A stretch of DNA of 64,000 bases from assembly GCF_030034735.1 (NCBI RefSeq), contig NZ_CP125370.1, forward strand, positions 4,325,001 to 4,389,000, written 5' to 3'. Below the pieces are notes generated by a model, which searched no databases, was not told the DNA's origin, and saw only the letters and a list, made by a program, of their open reading frames with translations. Both the position numbers and the translations under genes were made by a program. Source of the stretch: Paenibacillus sp. RC334. Its GTDB lineage: Bacteria; Bacillota; Bacilli; Paenibacillales; Paenibacillaceae. Shown in pieces: positions 28,524-38,087 of this stretch. Positions within the stretch are counted from its first letter, which is position 1. Each line of letters begins with the position of its first letter.

Positions 28524-29435
28524 TTATAGCTGTTGATGCAGCTTTTGAAAATCATCCGGCCAAGCATCTTCCACAGTAATCGTTTCACCGCTCAGCGGAT
28601 GACGGAAGGTAAGACGCTCTCCGTGCAGCGCCTGCCTGCCAAAATCAGCAGCCCGTCCCCCGTATAATACATCCCCCAATAACGGATAGCCCGCATGGCT
28701 AAGATGAACGCGAATCTGGTGCGTTCGGCCTGTTTCCAGTGTTAAATATACGAGGCTAACCGCCTTTTGACCGCTCCCCCACACTTCACCAAGCTCCACA
28801 TGGGTAACCGCGCTCTGTCCGGTCGAAGAAACACGGCGACGCTGCTTGTGATGCCTGTCCTTGCCAATCGGCCAATTCAGCGTCCGCAGTGATGAAGGGA
28901 CTTCACCCCGTACCAAAGCCACATAACGGCGACCGATATCTTTGGCCCGCATCTGCTCGTCCAGCTTGAGCAACGCGAATTCATTTTTGGCATACAGCAC
29001 CGGGCCTGTCGTATCCGTATCCAGTCGATGCACATGCCGTACTGCCGCATGGATGCCATTCATCTCATAATACGATGCGACCGCATGATCCAACGTCAGT
29101 GGTCCCTCTTTTACAGCTCCGTCCGGATGTACCGCCATACCCGCCGGTTTGTGTGCGACCAAGCAAAAATCATCCTCATACAGCACCTTCAAATCATACC
29201 AGCGAGGAATCACGCCAAGGTTTGTAACGGGAAAAAGGGCCAGCCGCAGCCGGTCCCCCGCAAGTTCAATCTGCTTTTCATGTCGCAGTCTGCGCCACAG
29301 CTTGTCCGGTAGCTCCAAACGGTTCAGCAACCAATGATCTACAGCATCGGTGTAATGTTCACCCTCTGTGATTTCCCGTCCCGGTGTGACTTCCAGCCAC
29401 GGTCCCCGTCTTTTCCAGCCGCCCTGCCAGCTCAT
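28524..29435 (-). CDS. RluA-family pseudouridine synthase
   Basis: A 303-residue enzyme with the RluA catalytic motif H-R-L-D-T-D-T-T-G (aspartate nucleophile in H-R-L-D) and the downstream [10 protein letters not shown] motif. It would convert specific uridines in rRNA or tRNA to pseudouridine; the target cannot be told from sequence. The N-terminal region is S4-like but divergent. The ATG overlaps the hemL stop by 4 nt (ATGA), so it is coupled to the tetrapyrrole operon. This gene is not at this place in B. subtilis. Confidence 0.92.
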   Translation of the reverse strand: MSWQGGWKRRGPWLEVTPGREITEGEHYTDAVDHWLLNRLELPDKLWRRLRHEKQIELAGDRLRLALFPVTNLGVIPRWYDLKVLYEDDFCLVAHKPAGMAVHPDGAVKEGPLTLDHAVASYYEMNGIHAAVRHVHRLDTDTTGPVLYAKNEFALLKLDEQMRAKDIGRRYVALVRGEVPSSLRTLNWPIGKDRHHKQRRRVSSTGQSAVTHVELGEVWGSGQKAVSLVYLTLETGRTHQIRVHLSHAGYPLLGDVLYGGRAADFGRQALHGERLTFRHPLSGETITVEDAWPDDFQKLHQQL

Positions 29436-30736
29436 AGATGTTTGAGCGCGCGATAGTTCGCTTCAATGGTAGCATCAATATCTTCCACCGTATGCACACC
29501 CGACACAAACATGCCCTCAAATTGGGATGGCGCCACACTGACCCCCTCGTTCACCAATTCGGTAAAGTAACGGCGGAAGTGGTCCTGATTACTTGTTTTG
29601 GCTGTATCAAAATTGACAACCTTCTCCTCCGTGAAAAAAGGACAAACCATGGAACCCACACGGTTGATCGTGACAGGTATACCCAACTCACGTGCATTAC
29701 GCTCGAATCCGGCCTGAAGCCGGGCTGCCCGTTCTTCCAGTCGATCATATACTTCTGGCGTCAGCAATTTAAGCGTCGAATAGCCTGCTGCCATAGCCAG
29801 CGGATTTCCGCTAAGCGTACCCGCCTGATAGATCGGACCGGAAGGAGCAATCTGTTCCAGAATATCGCGACGTCCGCCATAAGCACCTACAGGCAGACCT
29901 CCGCCAATGACTTTACCCAGGCATGTGAGATCCGGGGTCACACCAAAGCGACCTTGAGCTGAATGAAGTCCTACCCGGAATCCGGTCATGACTTCATCAA
30001 AAATCAGCAGGCTTCCATACTGCCGGGTTACTTCGCGCAGTCCTTCCAAAAATCCGGGTTGTGGCGGTACGACTCCCATATTTCCGGCTACTGGCTCGAC
30101 AATAATGGCGGCAATTTCCTCGCCAAATTTTTCAAAGGCCAGTTTCACCGAAGCCAAATCATTGTAAGGAACGGTGATCGTGTGTGAAGCCACGACCTCA
30201 GGTACACCGGGGCTGTCGGGCAGACCCAGTGTTGCCACACCAGAGCCTGCTTTAATCAGCAAGCTGTCCGCGTGACCATGATAAGAGCCTTCAAATTTAA
30301 GGATTTTGCTGCGGCTCGTAAATCCGCGTGCGAGTCGAATCGCACTCATCGTCGCCTCGGTTCCCGAGTTGACCATACGAACGATATCCATAGAAGGAAC
30401 ACGCTCACAAACGAGCTTCGCCATTTCGGTTTCCGCTAACGTCGGCGCTCCGAAACTGGTTCCTTTGACAACTGCAGCCTGTAAAGCCTTAACGACCTCA
30501 GGATGCGCATGTCCCATAATGAGCGGTCCCCATGAACATACATAGTCAATATAGGATTGACCGTCGATATCATATACCCGCGATCCTTCTCCACGGTCGA
30601 TATAAACAGGCGTAATGCCGACGGATTTAAAAGCCCGGACCGGACTGTTTACGCCACCCGGAATATATTGCTTTGCCTCATCAAAGGCTACTTTGGAGCG
30701 CGCATCCTCGCGCACTGTTCGTTGTTCGTTGATCAT
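29432..30736 (-). CDS. hemL: Glutamate-1-semialdehyde 2,1-aminomutase
   Basis: A PLP-dependent class III enzyme that makes 5-aminolevulinate from glutamate-1-semialdehyde. The 434-residue protein contains D-E-V-M-T-G-F-R and the PLP lysine in [14 protein letters not shown] 30736 is preferred because AGGAG lies 8 nt upstream; a GTG at 30745 overlaps the ribosome binding site. It acts after HemA and before HemB. Confidence 0.97.
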   Translation of the reverse strand: MINEQRTVREDARSKVAFDEAKQYIPGGVNSPVRAFKSVGITPVYIDRGEGSRVYDIDGQSYIDYVCSWGPLIMGHAHPEVVKALQAAVVKGTSFGAPTLAETEMAKLVCERVPSMDIVRMVNSGTEATMSAIRLARGFTSRSKILKFEGSYHGHADSLLIKAGSGVATLGLPDSPGVPEVVASHTITVPYNDLASVKLAFEKFGEEIAAIIVEPVAGNMGVVPPQPGFLEGLREVTRQYGSLLIFDEVMTGFRVGLHSAQGRFGVTPDLTCLGKVIGGGLPVGAYGGRRDILEQIAPSGPIYQAGTLSGNPLAMAAGYSTLKLLTPEVYDRLEERAARLQAGFERNARELGIPVTINRVGSMVCPFFTEEKVVNFDTAKTSNQDHFRRYFTELVNEGVSVAPSQFEGMFVSGVHTVEDIDATIEANYRALKHL

Positions 30737-30767
30737 TCTGATCACTCCTGTCTTCTGGAAGATACGT

Positions 30768-31766
30768 TTATTGCTTCAACCATCTTGCCGCATCCTTGGC
30801 GGAATAGGTAATAATCATGTCTGCACCTGCGCGCTTCATGCTCGTCAGAATCTCCAGCACCATCGCTTTTTCATCAATCCAGCCTTGAAGAGCTGCCGCC
30901 TTGACCATCGCGTATTCACCGCTGACGTTGTAAGCCACCATAGGCAGATCAAATTGATCCTTAATCGTGCGCATCACGTCCAGGTACGAAAGGGACGGCT
31001 TCACCATCAGCATGTCCGCACCTTCCAGCACGTCGGATTCTGCTTCTCGCAATGCTTCACGCGCATTGGCAGGGTCCATCTGATAGGACTTGCGGTCACC
31101 GAATTGCGGTGCAGAATCTGCCGCTTCCCGGAAAGGCCCATAAAAAGCAGACGCATATTTGACGGAATACGACATAATCGGAATATGCGAAAAGCCTTCC
31201 TCATCCAGCCCTTGTCGAATCGCCTGCACAAAGCCGTCCATCATATTGGATGGCGCGATAATATCAGCGCCCGCTCTCGCCTGGGAAACGGCTGTACGTA
31301 CCAGCACCTTCAGAGATTCGTCATTCAGCACTTCACCACATACCTCACCATCATGCTCATGCATGTGGACCATACCGCAGTGCCCATGATCCGTAAACTC
31401 GCACAAACAAGTGTCAGCCACAACCAGCAGCTCGGGATAACGAGACTTGATCAGACGTGTAGCTTCCTGAACAATACCATCGTCAACAAAAGCCGAAGTA
31501 CCCAAGCTATCCTTCGTCTCTGGAATGCCAAACAGGAGCACAGCAGGAATGCCAAGCTCACTAATTTCTTTCAGTTCTTCTTCCAATTGATCCAGAGAAA
31601 ATCGGTACACACCCGGCATGGAGCTGATTTCCCGCTTCACTCCTGTACCGAATGTTACATAGATGGGCTGGATAAAATCAGCTGGATTCAATACCGTCTC
31701 ACGTACCATACTGCGGATAGCAGCAGATTGACGCAAACGGCGATGTCTGGTAAAAGGAACACTCAT
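30768..31766 (-). CDS. hemB: Porphobilinogen synthase (5-aminolevulinate dehydratase)
   Basis: Condenses two 5-aminolevulinate molecules to porphobilinogen. The 332-residue protein has the cysteine-rich zinc site [12 protein letters not shown] (about 118-129) of the zinc-dependent class, and two Schiff-base lysine regions (S-V-K-Y-A and M-V-K-P). The ATG at 31766 is preceded by GGGGG 9 nt upstream. Confidence 0.97.
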   Translation of the reverse strand: MSVPFTRHRRLRQSAAIRSMVRETVLNPADFIQPIYVTFGTGVKREISSMPGVYRFSLDQLEEELKEISELGIPAVLLFGIPETKDSLGTSAFVDDGIVQEATRLIKSRYPELLVVADTCLCEFTDHGHCGMVHMHEHDGEVCGEVLNDESLKVLVRTAVSQARAGADIIAPSNMMDGFVQAIRQGLDEEGFSHIPIMSYSVKYASAFYGPFREAADSAPQFGDRKSYQMDPANAREALREAESDVLEGADMLMVKPSLSYLDVMRTIKDQFDLPMVAYNVSGEYAMVKAAALQGWIDEKAMVLEILTSMKRAGADMIITYSAKDAARWLKQ

Positions 31767-31811
31767 GATTGCAAACCCCCAGTTTTTATACATTCATTTG
31801 GTGAAATATAA

Positions 31812-33365
31812 TTATGATGTCACAGCGCTTGATTGTTTCCAGTCACATAGCGATTGAATCAGGCTTTCAATAGTTGCCTTTTCCGCCATGAAGCTGACGG
31901 TCAGGCCCGCTTGGGTCGCTGTTTCTCCGGTGAGAGGACCAATCACAGCGATCGTCACTCCCTCCAGCAGCGACAGCGGATCTTCGACTCCCATCTGCCT
32001 AAGTGCTTCCAGAAAAAAGGTTACTGTTGAGGAACTGGTAAAAGTAATCGCATGGATGGCACGTTCCTCAAGCAGCTTGAGTAGTTCATCATCCTGTGCG
32101 TTTGCCGCCAGCACGGTTTGATACAAATCGGCCTCGGTCACCTCAAGTCCAAGCTCTCTCAGCTTCTCCGGCAGCCAGGACCGAGCTAGATCGCCTCTTG
32201 GCAGAAATACGTTCTGCCCTGCCTGCAAATCCTGCTCAAACGCTTCGAGCAAGCCCTCTGCCTGAAAGGGACCTTCAATCTGCTCCGCTTCAATTCCGTG
32301 CGTGCGAAGTGCCGCCGCTGTAGCCGGTCCGACTGCGGCAATACGCGCCTTAAACAGCGAACGCACATCCTTGCCTTGTTCCTTCAGATGAGTGAAAAAG
32401 TATTCCACTCCGTTAACGCTGGTAAAAAACACCCAGTCGTATTCAGGCAATCGTGCAAACGCCTCAGTAATTTGCCGTTTCGTTGGCTCGTCCGTAGGGA
32501 TAACCGTCTGGATGACGGGAAATTCATAAGGCTCGCCGCCAAGCTCTTCAATCCGATGAACCAGACTGCTGGCCTGGGCGCGCGCACGTGTAACCAAAAT
32601 CCGCTTGCCAAACAAAGGCATATCCTCAGCCCATTTTAACTGTTCACGCTGATTAACCACTTCTCCGACGACGATAACGGCGGGAGGCTGAAAATTCGCG
32701 GCTTTCACCTTGGCCTCAATATCTGCCAGGGTACCCACCAGTGTATCCTGCTCCGCCCGGGTTCCCCAACGGATTAAAGCAACGGGTGTGCTTGGCGATT
32801 TGCCGTGTTTCATCAGTTGCTCACTGATATAGCCGATCTTCGCCACACCCATCATAAAGATCAGTGTGCCCGTTGCGTTCGTTACTTTATCCCAATGAAT
32901 ACTCTTGTCGAGCTTGTCCGGACTTTCATGCCCCGTAATGATAGACAGCGATGAGGCCATATCCCGGTGTGTAACCGGAATGCCCGCATAGGCGGGTACG
33001 CTGATTGCTGAAGTGATGCCGGGTATGATTTCATAGGAAATACCATGTTTACGCAGCAGCCCGGCTTCCTCTCCAACCCGACCAAAGATGGTGGGGTCTC
33101 CCCCTTTGAGCCGAACAACCGTTTTTCCTTCCAAGGCCAAGTCCACCAGCAACTGATTAATTTCCTCTTGCTTCATGGTGTGACGATCCGGCAACTTGCC
33201 GACATATATTTTTTCGGCACCTGGCTTCATCAAACCCAAAAGGCGAGGGCTTGCCAGTCTGTCATAGACAATAACATCACCCAGTTGAATGCATTCCCAG
33301 CCCTTGACCGTAATCAGTCTTGCGTCACCGGGTCCTGCGCCTACTAAATATACCTTTCCTGCCAT
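31812..33365 (-). CDS. Fused uroporphyrinogen-III methyltransferase and uroporphyrinogen-III synthase (CobA-HemD)
   Basis: Residues 1-245 form an S-adenosylmethionine-dependent SUMT domain (V-Y-L-V-G-A-G-P-G-D-x-x-L-I-T near the start and the L-K-G-G-D-P-x-x-F-G-R motif), which makes precorrin-2. Residues about 255-515 form a HemD domain (I-L-V-T-R-A-R-A-Q opening, F-T-S-S-S-T-V motif) that closes the tetrapyrrole ring. In B. subtilis hemD stands alone; the fused form is known in other Bacillota. With the sirC-like gene upstream the operon can feed siroheme as well as heme. It starts 4 nt after the hemC stop. Confidence 0.96.
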   Translation of the reverse strand: MAGKVYLVGAGPGDARLITVKGWECIQLGDVIVYDRLASPRLLGLMKPGAEKIYVGKLPDRHTMKQEEINQLLVDLALEGKTVVRLKGGDPTIFGRVGEEAGLLRKHGISYEIIPGITSAISVPAYAGIPVTHRDMASSLSIITGHESPDKLDKSIHWDKVTNATGTLIFMMGVAKIGYISEQLMKHGKSPSTPVALIRWGTRAEQDTLVGTLADIEAKVKAANFQPPAVIVVGEVVNQREQLKWAEDMPLFGKRILVTRARAQASSLVHRIEELGGEPYEFPVIQTVIPTDEPTKRQITEAFARLPEYDWVFFTSVNGVEYFFTHLKEQGKDVRSLFKARIAAVGPATAAALRTHGIEAEQIEGPFQAEGLLEAFEQDLQAGQNVFLPRGDLARSWLPEKLRELGLEVTEADLYQTVLAANAQDDELLKLLEERAIHAITFTSSSTVTFFLEALRQMGVEDPLSLLEGVTIAVIGPLTGETATQAGLTVSFMAEKATIESLIQSLCDWKQSSAVTS

Positions 33366-33369
33366 TCCA

Positions 33370-34296
33370 TCATCCCCTCACCTGCGCCAGGATCTGTTCC
33401 GCTCCTTTGGCGATCAAGCTGGCCGCCACCGCTTCTCCCAGCTTTTGCGGATCATTTCCCTGGAGCGTTTCCTTCAAAATAACTTCGCCATCCGGCGAGC
33501 CTACCATGCCCGTGAGGCGGATTTCCTGGTCAGCCCAGACTGCGTGAGCCCCGATTGGCACCTGGCATCCCCCATTCAGCACGCCCAGGAAGGTTCGTTC
33601 TGCCGCAACCGTAGACGAGGTATCCTCGTCGTTGTACAGGCGCAGCAATGCCAGCAGCTCTTCATCGTCTGCACGGCACTCAATACCGAGCGCTCCTTGT
33701 CCGACTGCTGGCAAGCAGGCTTCCTCCGGTATATAGGACGTGATTCGGTCTTTCCAGCCCATCCGGTTCAAACCTGCCGCAGCCAAAATAATGGCATCAA
33801 ATCCTTCAGTCTCCAGCTTTTTCAGGCGGGAATCAATATTACCGCGCACAGGCTCCAATTGAAGATCCGGTCGTAATGACTTGATCTGGCTGGCTCTGCG
33901 CAGGCTGCTTGTGCCGACCTTTGCCCCTTGCGGCAGGTCCTCCAGGCTCTTGAATCCCAGGGTAACGAGACAATCCCGCGGGTCCTCCCGACGCGGCACC
34001 GCGCCGTTCACTAGCCCTTCTGGCAATTCTGACGGCATATCCTTCATACTATGTACTGCCATATCAATTTCACCAGCCAGCATGGCCTGTTCAATTTCTT
34101 TGACAAACAGCCCTTTGCCACCCACCTTGGACAACGTTACATCCAAAATCCGGTCGCCCTTGGTCAATATTTTTTTTACAACAAACTGCATATCCAGCCC
34201 ATGCTCCGCGCACAATGCGTTTAAATCCTCGATGACATGCCCGGTCTGAGTTAGCGCAAGCGCGCTCTGTCTGCTACCTACCACAATTGTTCGCAT
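33370..34296 (-). CDS. hemC: Hydroxymethylbilane synthase (porphobilinogen deaminase)
   Basis: Polymerises four porphobilinogens to hydroxymethylbilane. The 308-residue protein opens [17 protein letters not shown] and carries the dipyrromethane cofactor cysteine in [10 protein letters not shown]. The ATG at 34296 has GGAGG 6 nt upstream. The gap to the preceding gene is one base, implying coupling. Confidence 0.97.
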   Translation of the reverse strand: MRTIVVGSRQSALALTQTGHVIEDLNALCAEHGLDMQFVVKKILTKGDRILDVTLSKVGGKGLFVKEIEQAMLAGEIDMAVHSMKDMPSELPEGLVNGAVPRREDPRDCLVTLGFKSLEDLPQGAKVGTSSLRRASQIKSLRPDLQLEPVRGNIDSRLKKLETEGFDAIILAAAGLNRMGWKDRITSYIPEEACLPAVGQGALGIECRADDEELLALLRLYNDEDTSSTVAAERTFLGVLNGGCQVPIGAHAVWADQEIRLTGMVGSPDGEVILKETLQGNDPQKLGEAVAASLIAKGAEQILAQVRG

Positions 34297-34297
34297 G

Positions 34298-34957
34298 CTA
34301 TTCCTCCTGATTTTGCGCAATCCATGTGTCTATCTCTTCTTGAGTCCATGCAGTAAATTCCTGACGTCGTATTTGCTCCAAAATTCCGCTACTCGCCAAA
34401 CGTCTCAGCAGTTTCGCCCTTTGCTGCGGGGAAGATACGATACGTTTAATCGCTTGCCGCATATCGTACATGAAATCCAGATACGGTTCGTATTCCCTAC
34501 CAAACAGCGTATCCAAAGCCGATGTAATTTCGGACGTAACAGCCGGACCTGCACCTGCGGTGGATACACTGATCGTTAGCCTGCCCCGCCGGATGATGCC
34601 CGGCGTTATAAAGTCCGCCTCTTCCGAACGGTCCGCCACATTTACCAGTATACCCCTTTGTCCGGCCTCATGCGCAACCGTATCGTTCACATCTCTCCGA
34701 TCGGTCGCCGCATATACAAGAAAGGCTCCCTGGAGGTCACCCTCGCGGTATACGCGATTTACCCAGTGGAGCTGCTTATGATCGGCCAGAACCTGTAAAT
34801 TCGGCGTTATATTCGGACTGATGACGGTAATGAACGCCCCGCTTTCCATCAGTCCCTTTACCTTGCGTTCCGCTATCCTTCCGCCGCCCACAATACAACA
34901 GATCTTATTTTTACAATTCAGCGAAATCGGCACAAAATGCTGCAAATGGCCATTCAC
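34298..34957 (-). CDS. Precorrin-2 dehydrogenase, siroheme branch (SirC/CysG N-terminal type)
   Basis: A 219-residue NAD-dependent enzyme with a Rossmann motif ([13 protein letters not shown]) and the V-S-T-A-G-A-G-P-A motif of precorrin-2 dehydrogenases. It oxidises precorrin-2 from the CobA domain to sirohydrochlorin. Whether it also inserts iron is unclear. The start is uncertain: GTG 34957 overlaps the hemX stop (GTGA), a further GTG lies at 34969 and a TTG at 34945. I use the overlapping GTG. Its location inside the hem operon is unlike B. subtilis, where this step is encoded with sulfur assimilation genes. Confidence 0.88.
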   Translation of the reverse strand: MNGHLQHFVPISLNCKNKICCIVGGGRIAERKVKGLMESGAFITVISPNITPNLQVLADHKQLHWVNRVYREGDLQGAFLVYAATDRRDVNDTVAHEAGQRGILVNVADRSEEADFITPGIIRRGRLTISVSTAGAGPAVTSEITSALDTLFGREYEPYLDFMYDMRQAIKRIVSSPQQRAKLLRRLASSGILEQIRRQEFTAWTQEEIDTWIAQNQEE

Positions 34958-35787
34958 TCTCCCGTCCACTGATGAAATACAGACCAGGAATTCAGCAAAA
35001 AGTTAAGAATCAATAGCGTGTAGCCCACCAATGCCCATTTTGCCATCACAAGGCCCGACTTCTGATTGAATCTTTTGCTCACTAAAAATACAATATACAC
35101 GCACAGGGCTATCGCTGTCATCAATACTTTAGTATCCAGTAGCAGACGCCAGCGTTCTTCAGCAATAATAGAAATGACTGCAACTACAATGGAGACCCCA
35201 AGCAAAGGAGTACCAATCAACAACGCCATGTGGGTATACCGATCCATCATTTCCAGACTCGGCAGACGCCGGATCGTATCATTCCATTTCTTGACTTTCA
35301 ATTTACGATGCAAAAATAGATAGAGCCCCGAAAACACAGCCGCTACCGTCATGGCTACAAAGCCAAGATTAGCCAAAGCGATATGGATGAGAAGCAGCCC
35401 ATGCACCGTATGCCAACTTCCAAGCGGGTTGTTAATGGGCTCCATCCATATATTATTGAGCACAAGAACCGCAAAACTAATAATGTTAAGCAGCAATACC
35501 GCAAATTCCGACCGCTGATAGCGTGACAGTATTAGAGAAATCAGGACCAAAATAAATGAAAACAGAAATAAAAAATCGTAGGTCACGAAAAAAGGAAGAT
35601 GTCCTTCGTTCCAGGTCCTCATTCCCATATATATAAGCTGGAGCACAAGAACGACAGCAAGAAGCCCTGTACCTGTCCGTTTGGCACTCGCATTACGGCG
35701 AATGCCATCCGAGAATACAAACAGAAGGCTCAGGGCAAAAACATAAATCATCGAATCATATATAAGCGTGCTTAAAGCCACGTCCAC
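34954..35787 (-). CDS. hemX: HemX/CcsA-family membrane protein
   Basis: A 277-residue protein with about eight hydrophobic segments and the CcsA-type W-x-x-x-H-G-L-L-L-I-H-I region (near 125-140). In B. subtilis, HemX lowers the amount of HemA. The family resembles the cytochrome c assembly protein CcsA, but the position between hemA and hemC identifies HemX. The start is GTG 35787, 10 nt after hemA. Confidence 0.9.
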   Translation of the reverse strand: MDVALSTLIYDSMIYVFALSLLFVFSDGIRRNASAKRTGTGLLAVVLVLQLIYMGMRTWNEGHLPFFVTYDFLFLFSFILVLISLILSRYQRSEFAVLLLNIISFAVLVLNNIWMEPINNPLGSWHTVHGLLLIHIALANLGFVAMTVAAVFSGLYLFLHRKLKVKKWNDTIRRLPSLEMMDRYTHMALLIGTPLLGVSIVVAVISIIAEERWRLLLDTKVLMTAIALCVYIVFLVSKRFNQKSGLVMAKWALVGYTLLILNFLLNSWSVFHQWTGE

Positions 35788-35797
35788 TCACCCGCCT

Positions 35798-37192
35798 TTA
35801 CAGGCCAGCCGGCGCAAACGACGCTGGCGAGGCTTGGGCCTGACCGGATTTTTCATGAATACCGACCTCCGGTTTCATTAACGCGGATGCATCGCTTTTA
35901 TCTACTTTCTGAGCGGCGTCCTCCAAACGATCCTCCAGAGCAAAAATGTGGCTAAACAGTTCAAGCGCCTCATTCCCCTGCTTTTGGACAGCCAGTTCCT
36001 TCACCGAATTGATCGGATCATGCATCATCTGGTTCAGCATGCTTTTCGTCAAACGGCTAATCACTTTGCGTTGTCGTTCATCCAACTCGGGAAGCTTGTT
36101 GAACAAGCTTTCGAGCGTATCCTGATGCACGGACTCTGCTTTTTCCTGTAAAGCACGAATCACCGGACGCACTCCCATCGTTTTTAACCATTGATAAAAC
36201 TCGCCAAGTTCCCCTTCGATCATATGCTCAATTTTGGCAGCCTCGGTACGACGCATTTCCAAATTACTCTCCACGATGCCTTCCAGATCATCAATATCGT
36301 AAAGAAAAACATTCTGCAATTCGCCAATAGCCGGGTCCAAATCACGTGGAACCGCGATATCAATCATAAACAAAGGCCGGGACCGACGGCGTTTCATACT
36401 GGCTTCAACCCGCTCCCGATCCAGAATATATCCTTGTGCACCTGTCGAGCTAATGACAATGTCCACATCCGCCAACCGATTCATACCTTCCTCCATCGTG
36501 ACCGGCGTTCCGTGAAACTTGGAAGCCAAATCTTCCGCTCTGGATAAAGTCCGGTTCGCCACAATGACCTCGGCTGCTCCCCCGCTGTACAAATGCTTAA
36601 CGGTAAGCTCGCTCATTTTACCCGCACCAAGAATCAGTACCTTCTTATCGGTAAACATCCCGAAAATCCGTTTGCCAAGCTCAACTGCTGCATAGCTGAC
36701 GGATACGGCGCTTTCTCCAATGGACGTCTCCGAATGGGCACGCTTGCCCAATGTGACGGCCTGCTTAAACAGCATATTAAACCACGTTGCCGTAATTTTC
36801 TGGGATTGAGCCTGAAGAAAAGCGTTCTTCACCTGTCCTAAAATTTGTGTTTCTCCGATCACCATAGAGTCCAGGCCACAAGTCACACGGAACAAATGCC
36901 GGATTGCCTGCTCGTCCTCATATATATATAGATGCTGTGTAAATTGATCGCGAGGAATACCGAACCATTGCTCCATAAAACTGCGTATAAAATAACCGCA
37001 CATGTGAAGGCGGTCCACCACGACATATATTTCAGTCCGATTGCAGGTTGCGACAATTACGCCCTCCAACACACTTTTGGTGAGTTTGAGTTGTTCCAGC
37101 GCTTTTGGTAAATCTTGTTCCGCAAATGTAAAACGCTCTCTGACTTCCACAGGCGCCGTACGATAATTCAACCCAACAACGACGATGTGCAT
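35798..37192 (-). CDS. hemA: Glutamyl-tRNA reductase
   Basis: First committed enzyme of C5-pathway tetrapyrrole synthesis, reducing Glu-tRNA to glutamate-1-semialdehyde. The 464-residue protein shows the catalytic C50 in V-A-T-C-N-R-T-E, an NADP-binding motif (G-A-G-K-M-S-E) and the helical dimerisation domain. The extended C terminus is Ala/Pro/Ser-rich. It leads the operon hemA-hemX-sirC-hemC-cobA/hemD-hemB-hemL-rluA. Confidence 0.97.
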   Translation of the reverse strand: MHIVVVGLNYRTAPVEVRERFTFAEQDLPKALEQLKLTKSVLEGVIVATCNRTEIYVVVDRLHMCGYFIRSFMEQWFGIPRDQFTQHLYIYEDEQAIRHLFRVTCGLDSMVIGETQILGQVKNAFLQAQSQKITATWFNMLFKQAVTLGKRAHSETSIGESAVSVSYAAVELGKRIFGMFTDKKVLILGAGKMSELTVKHLYSGGAAEVIVANRTLSRAEDLASKFHGTPVTMEEGMNRLADVDIVISSTGAQGYILDRERVEASMKRRRSRPLFMIDIAVPRDLDPAIGELQNVFLYDIDDLEGIVESNLEMRRTEAAKIEHMIEGELGEFYQWLKTMGVRPVIRALQEKAESVHQDTLESLFNKLPELDERQRKVISRLTKSMLNQMMHDPINSVKELAVQKQGNEALELFSHIFALEDRLEDAAQKVDKSDASALMKPEVGIHEKSGQAQASPASFAPAGL

Positions 37193-37251
37193 TGCAAGTT
37201 CACCTGCCTAAACTGTAATAAGAATAACCACTGTTATCATAAACTATGTTA

Positions 37252-37260
37252 ATTATATCA
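37252..37260 (-). promoter_or_regulatory. Probable hemA promoter (extended -10)
   Basis: On the minus strand TGATATAAT forms an extended -10 (TATAAT at 37252-37257 with TG one base upstream), 60 nt before the hemA start. No convincing -35 is present at 17-18 nt, which fits the extended -10 class. Confidence 0.55.
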
Positions 37261-37371
37261 CAGAAGTCCGAATCTCCTCCGGCTGTTTTATGAATTGTTT
37301 ATGAAAATTGGATGGCAAACTCCAACATCCAAAATGTTCTCTATCGTTTGATATAGTTTGAACCAGTCTTA

Positions 37372-37405
37372 AAACAAATAACCATGGAATAAATCCATGG
37401 TTATT
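37372..37405 (-). terminator. Terminator after engB
   Basis: Perfect 12-bp inverted repeat AATAACCATGGA (37377-37388) and TCCATGGTTATT (37394-37405) with a 5-nt loop. On the minus strand it is followed by TGTTTT. It lies 50 nt beyond the engB stop and upstream of the hemA promoter. Confidence 0.75.
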
Positions 37406-37455
37406 CTTCGCATATATCTTTTCCGATAGAGCGCCCTCCATGGACGTCCTTCTTC

Positions 37456-38070
37456 TTAGATTTCCGGCTGTTCCTCGTCTTCGTCGTTCTCAATATAGCT
37501 GGAGATGACCGACCATAGCTCGTCCTTACCCATGCCTTCTTCAGATGAAAAGGGGATAAACAAACCCCCAGGAAGTATTCCGAGTTCCTGCTTGATTACT
37601 TTATAATGCTTCTCCCGCCGTGTTTTGGGGATTTTATCTGCCTTCGTGCCTACAACGCATACTGGGAGTCCGTTATGTCGTAACCAGTCATACATCATGA
37701 TATCATCCTTAGACGGTGGATGACGCAAATCGACCATTTGAAGCACCAGCTTGAGTGGCTCCCGTTCCAGCAAGTACGACTCAATCATTTGCCCCCAGGC
37801 TTTACGGGACGTTTTGGATACCTTTGCGTAGCCGTAACCCGGAAAATCGACGAAATAGAGATCATCATTAATCCGGTAATAATTGAGCTGCTGTGTTTTC
37901 CCCGGCGTAGAACTGGTGCGCGCCAAGTTTTTACGGCTAATCAACCGATTAATCAGTGACGACTTCCCTACATTGGAACGCCCCGCCAGAGCAATCTCCG
38001 GCAAAGCGTCCACAGGGAACTGATCGGGGCCAACCGCGCTAATAATAAAGTCTGCTTTTGTTACTTTCAT
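37456..38070 (-). CDS. engB: Ribosome-assembly GTPase YsxC/EngB
   Basis: A 204-residue essential GTPase of the 50S assembly pathway. It has G-R-S-N-V-G-K-S (30-37), a T-P-G-K-T switch, D-F-P-G-Y-G-Y-A and G-T-K-A-D. Length is normal; the acidic tail ([10 protein letters not shown]) is variable. It follows lonA by 17 nt, as in B. subtilis. Confidence 0.97.
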   Translation of the reverse strand: MKVTKADFIISAVGPDQFPVDALPEIALAGRSNVGKSSLINRLISRKNLARTSSTPGKTQQLNYYRINDDLYFVDFPGYGYAKVSKTSRKAWGQMIESYLLEREPLKLVLQMVDLRHPPSKDDIMMYDWLRHNGLPVCVVGTKADKIPKTRREKHYKVIKQELGILPGGLFIPFSSEEGMGKDELWSVISSYIENDEDEEQPEI

Positions 38071-38087
38071 TGTGTCCTAATTCCTCT

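Noticed and set aside
30615..31811. A 398-codon open frame on the plus strand
   Set aside because: It is fully antisense to hemB and the start of hemL, has no ribosome binding site and an Arg/His/Ser/Cys-rich composition typical of a shadow frame.
34954..35787. Assignment of the HemX gene as a cytochrome c assembly protein CcsA
   Set aside because: Related family, but the position between hemA and hemC and the short length fit HemX; no ccs/res genes accompany it.
37253..37441. A 62-codon open frame on the minus strand between engB and hemA
   Set aside because: It overlaps the engB terminator and lacks a ribosome binding site; the codons do not look protein-like.
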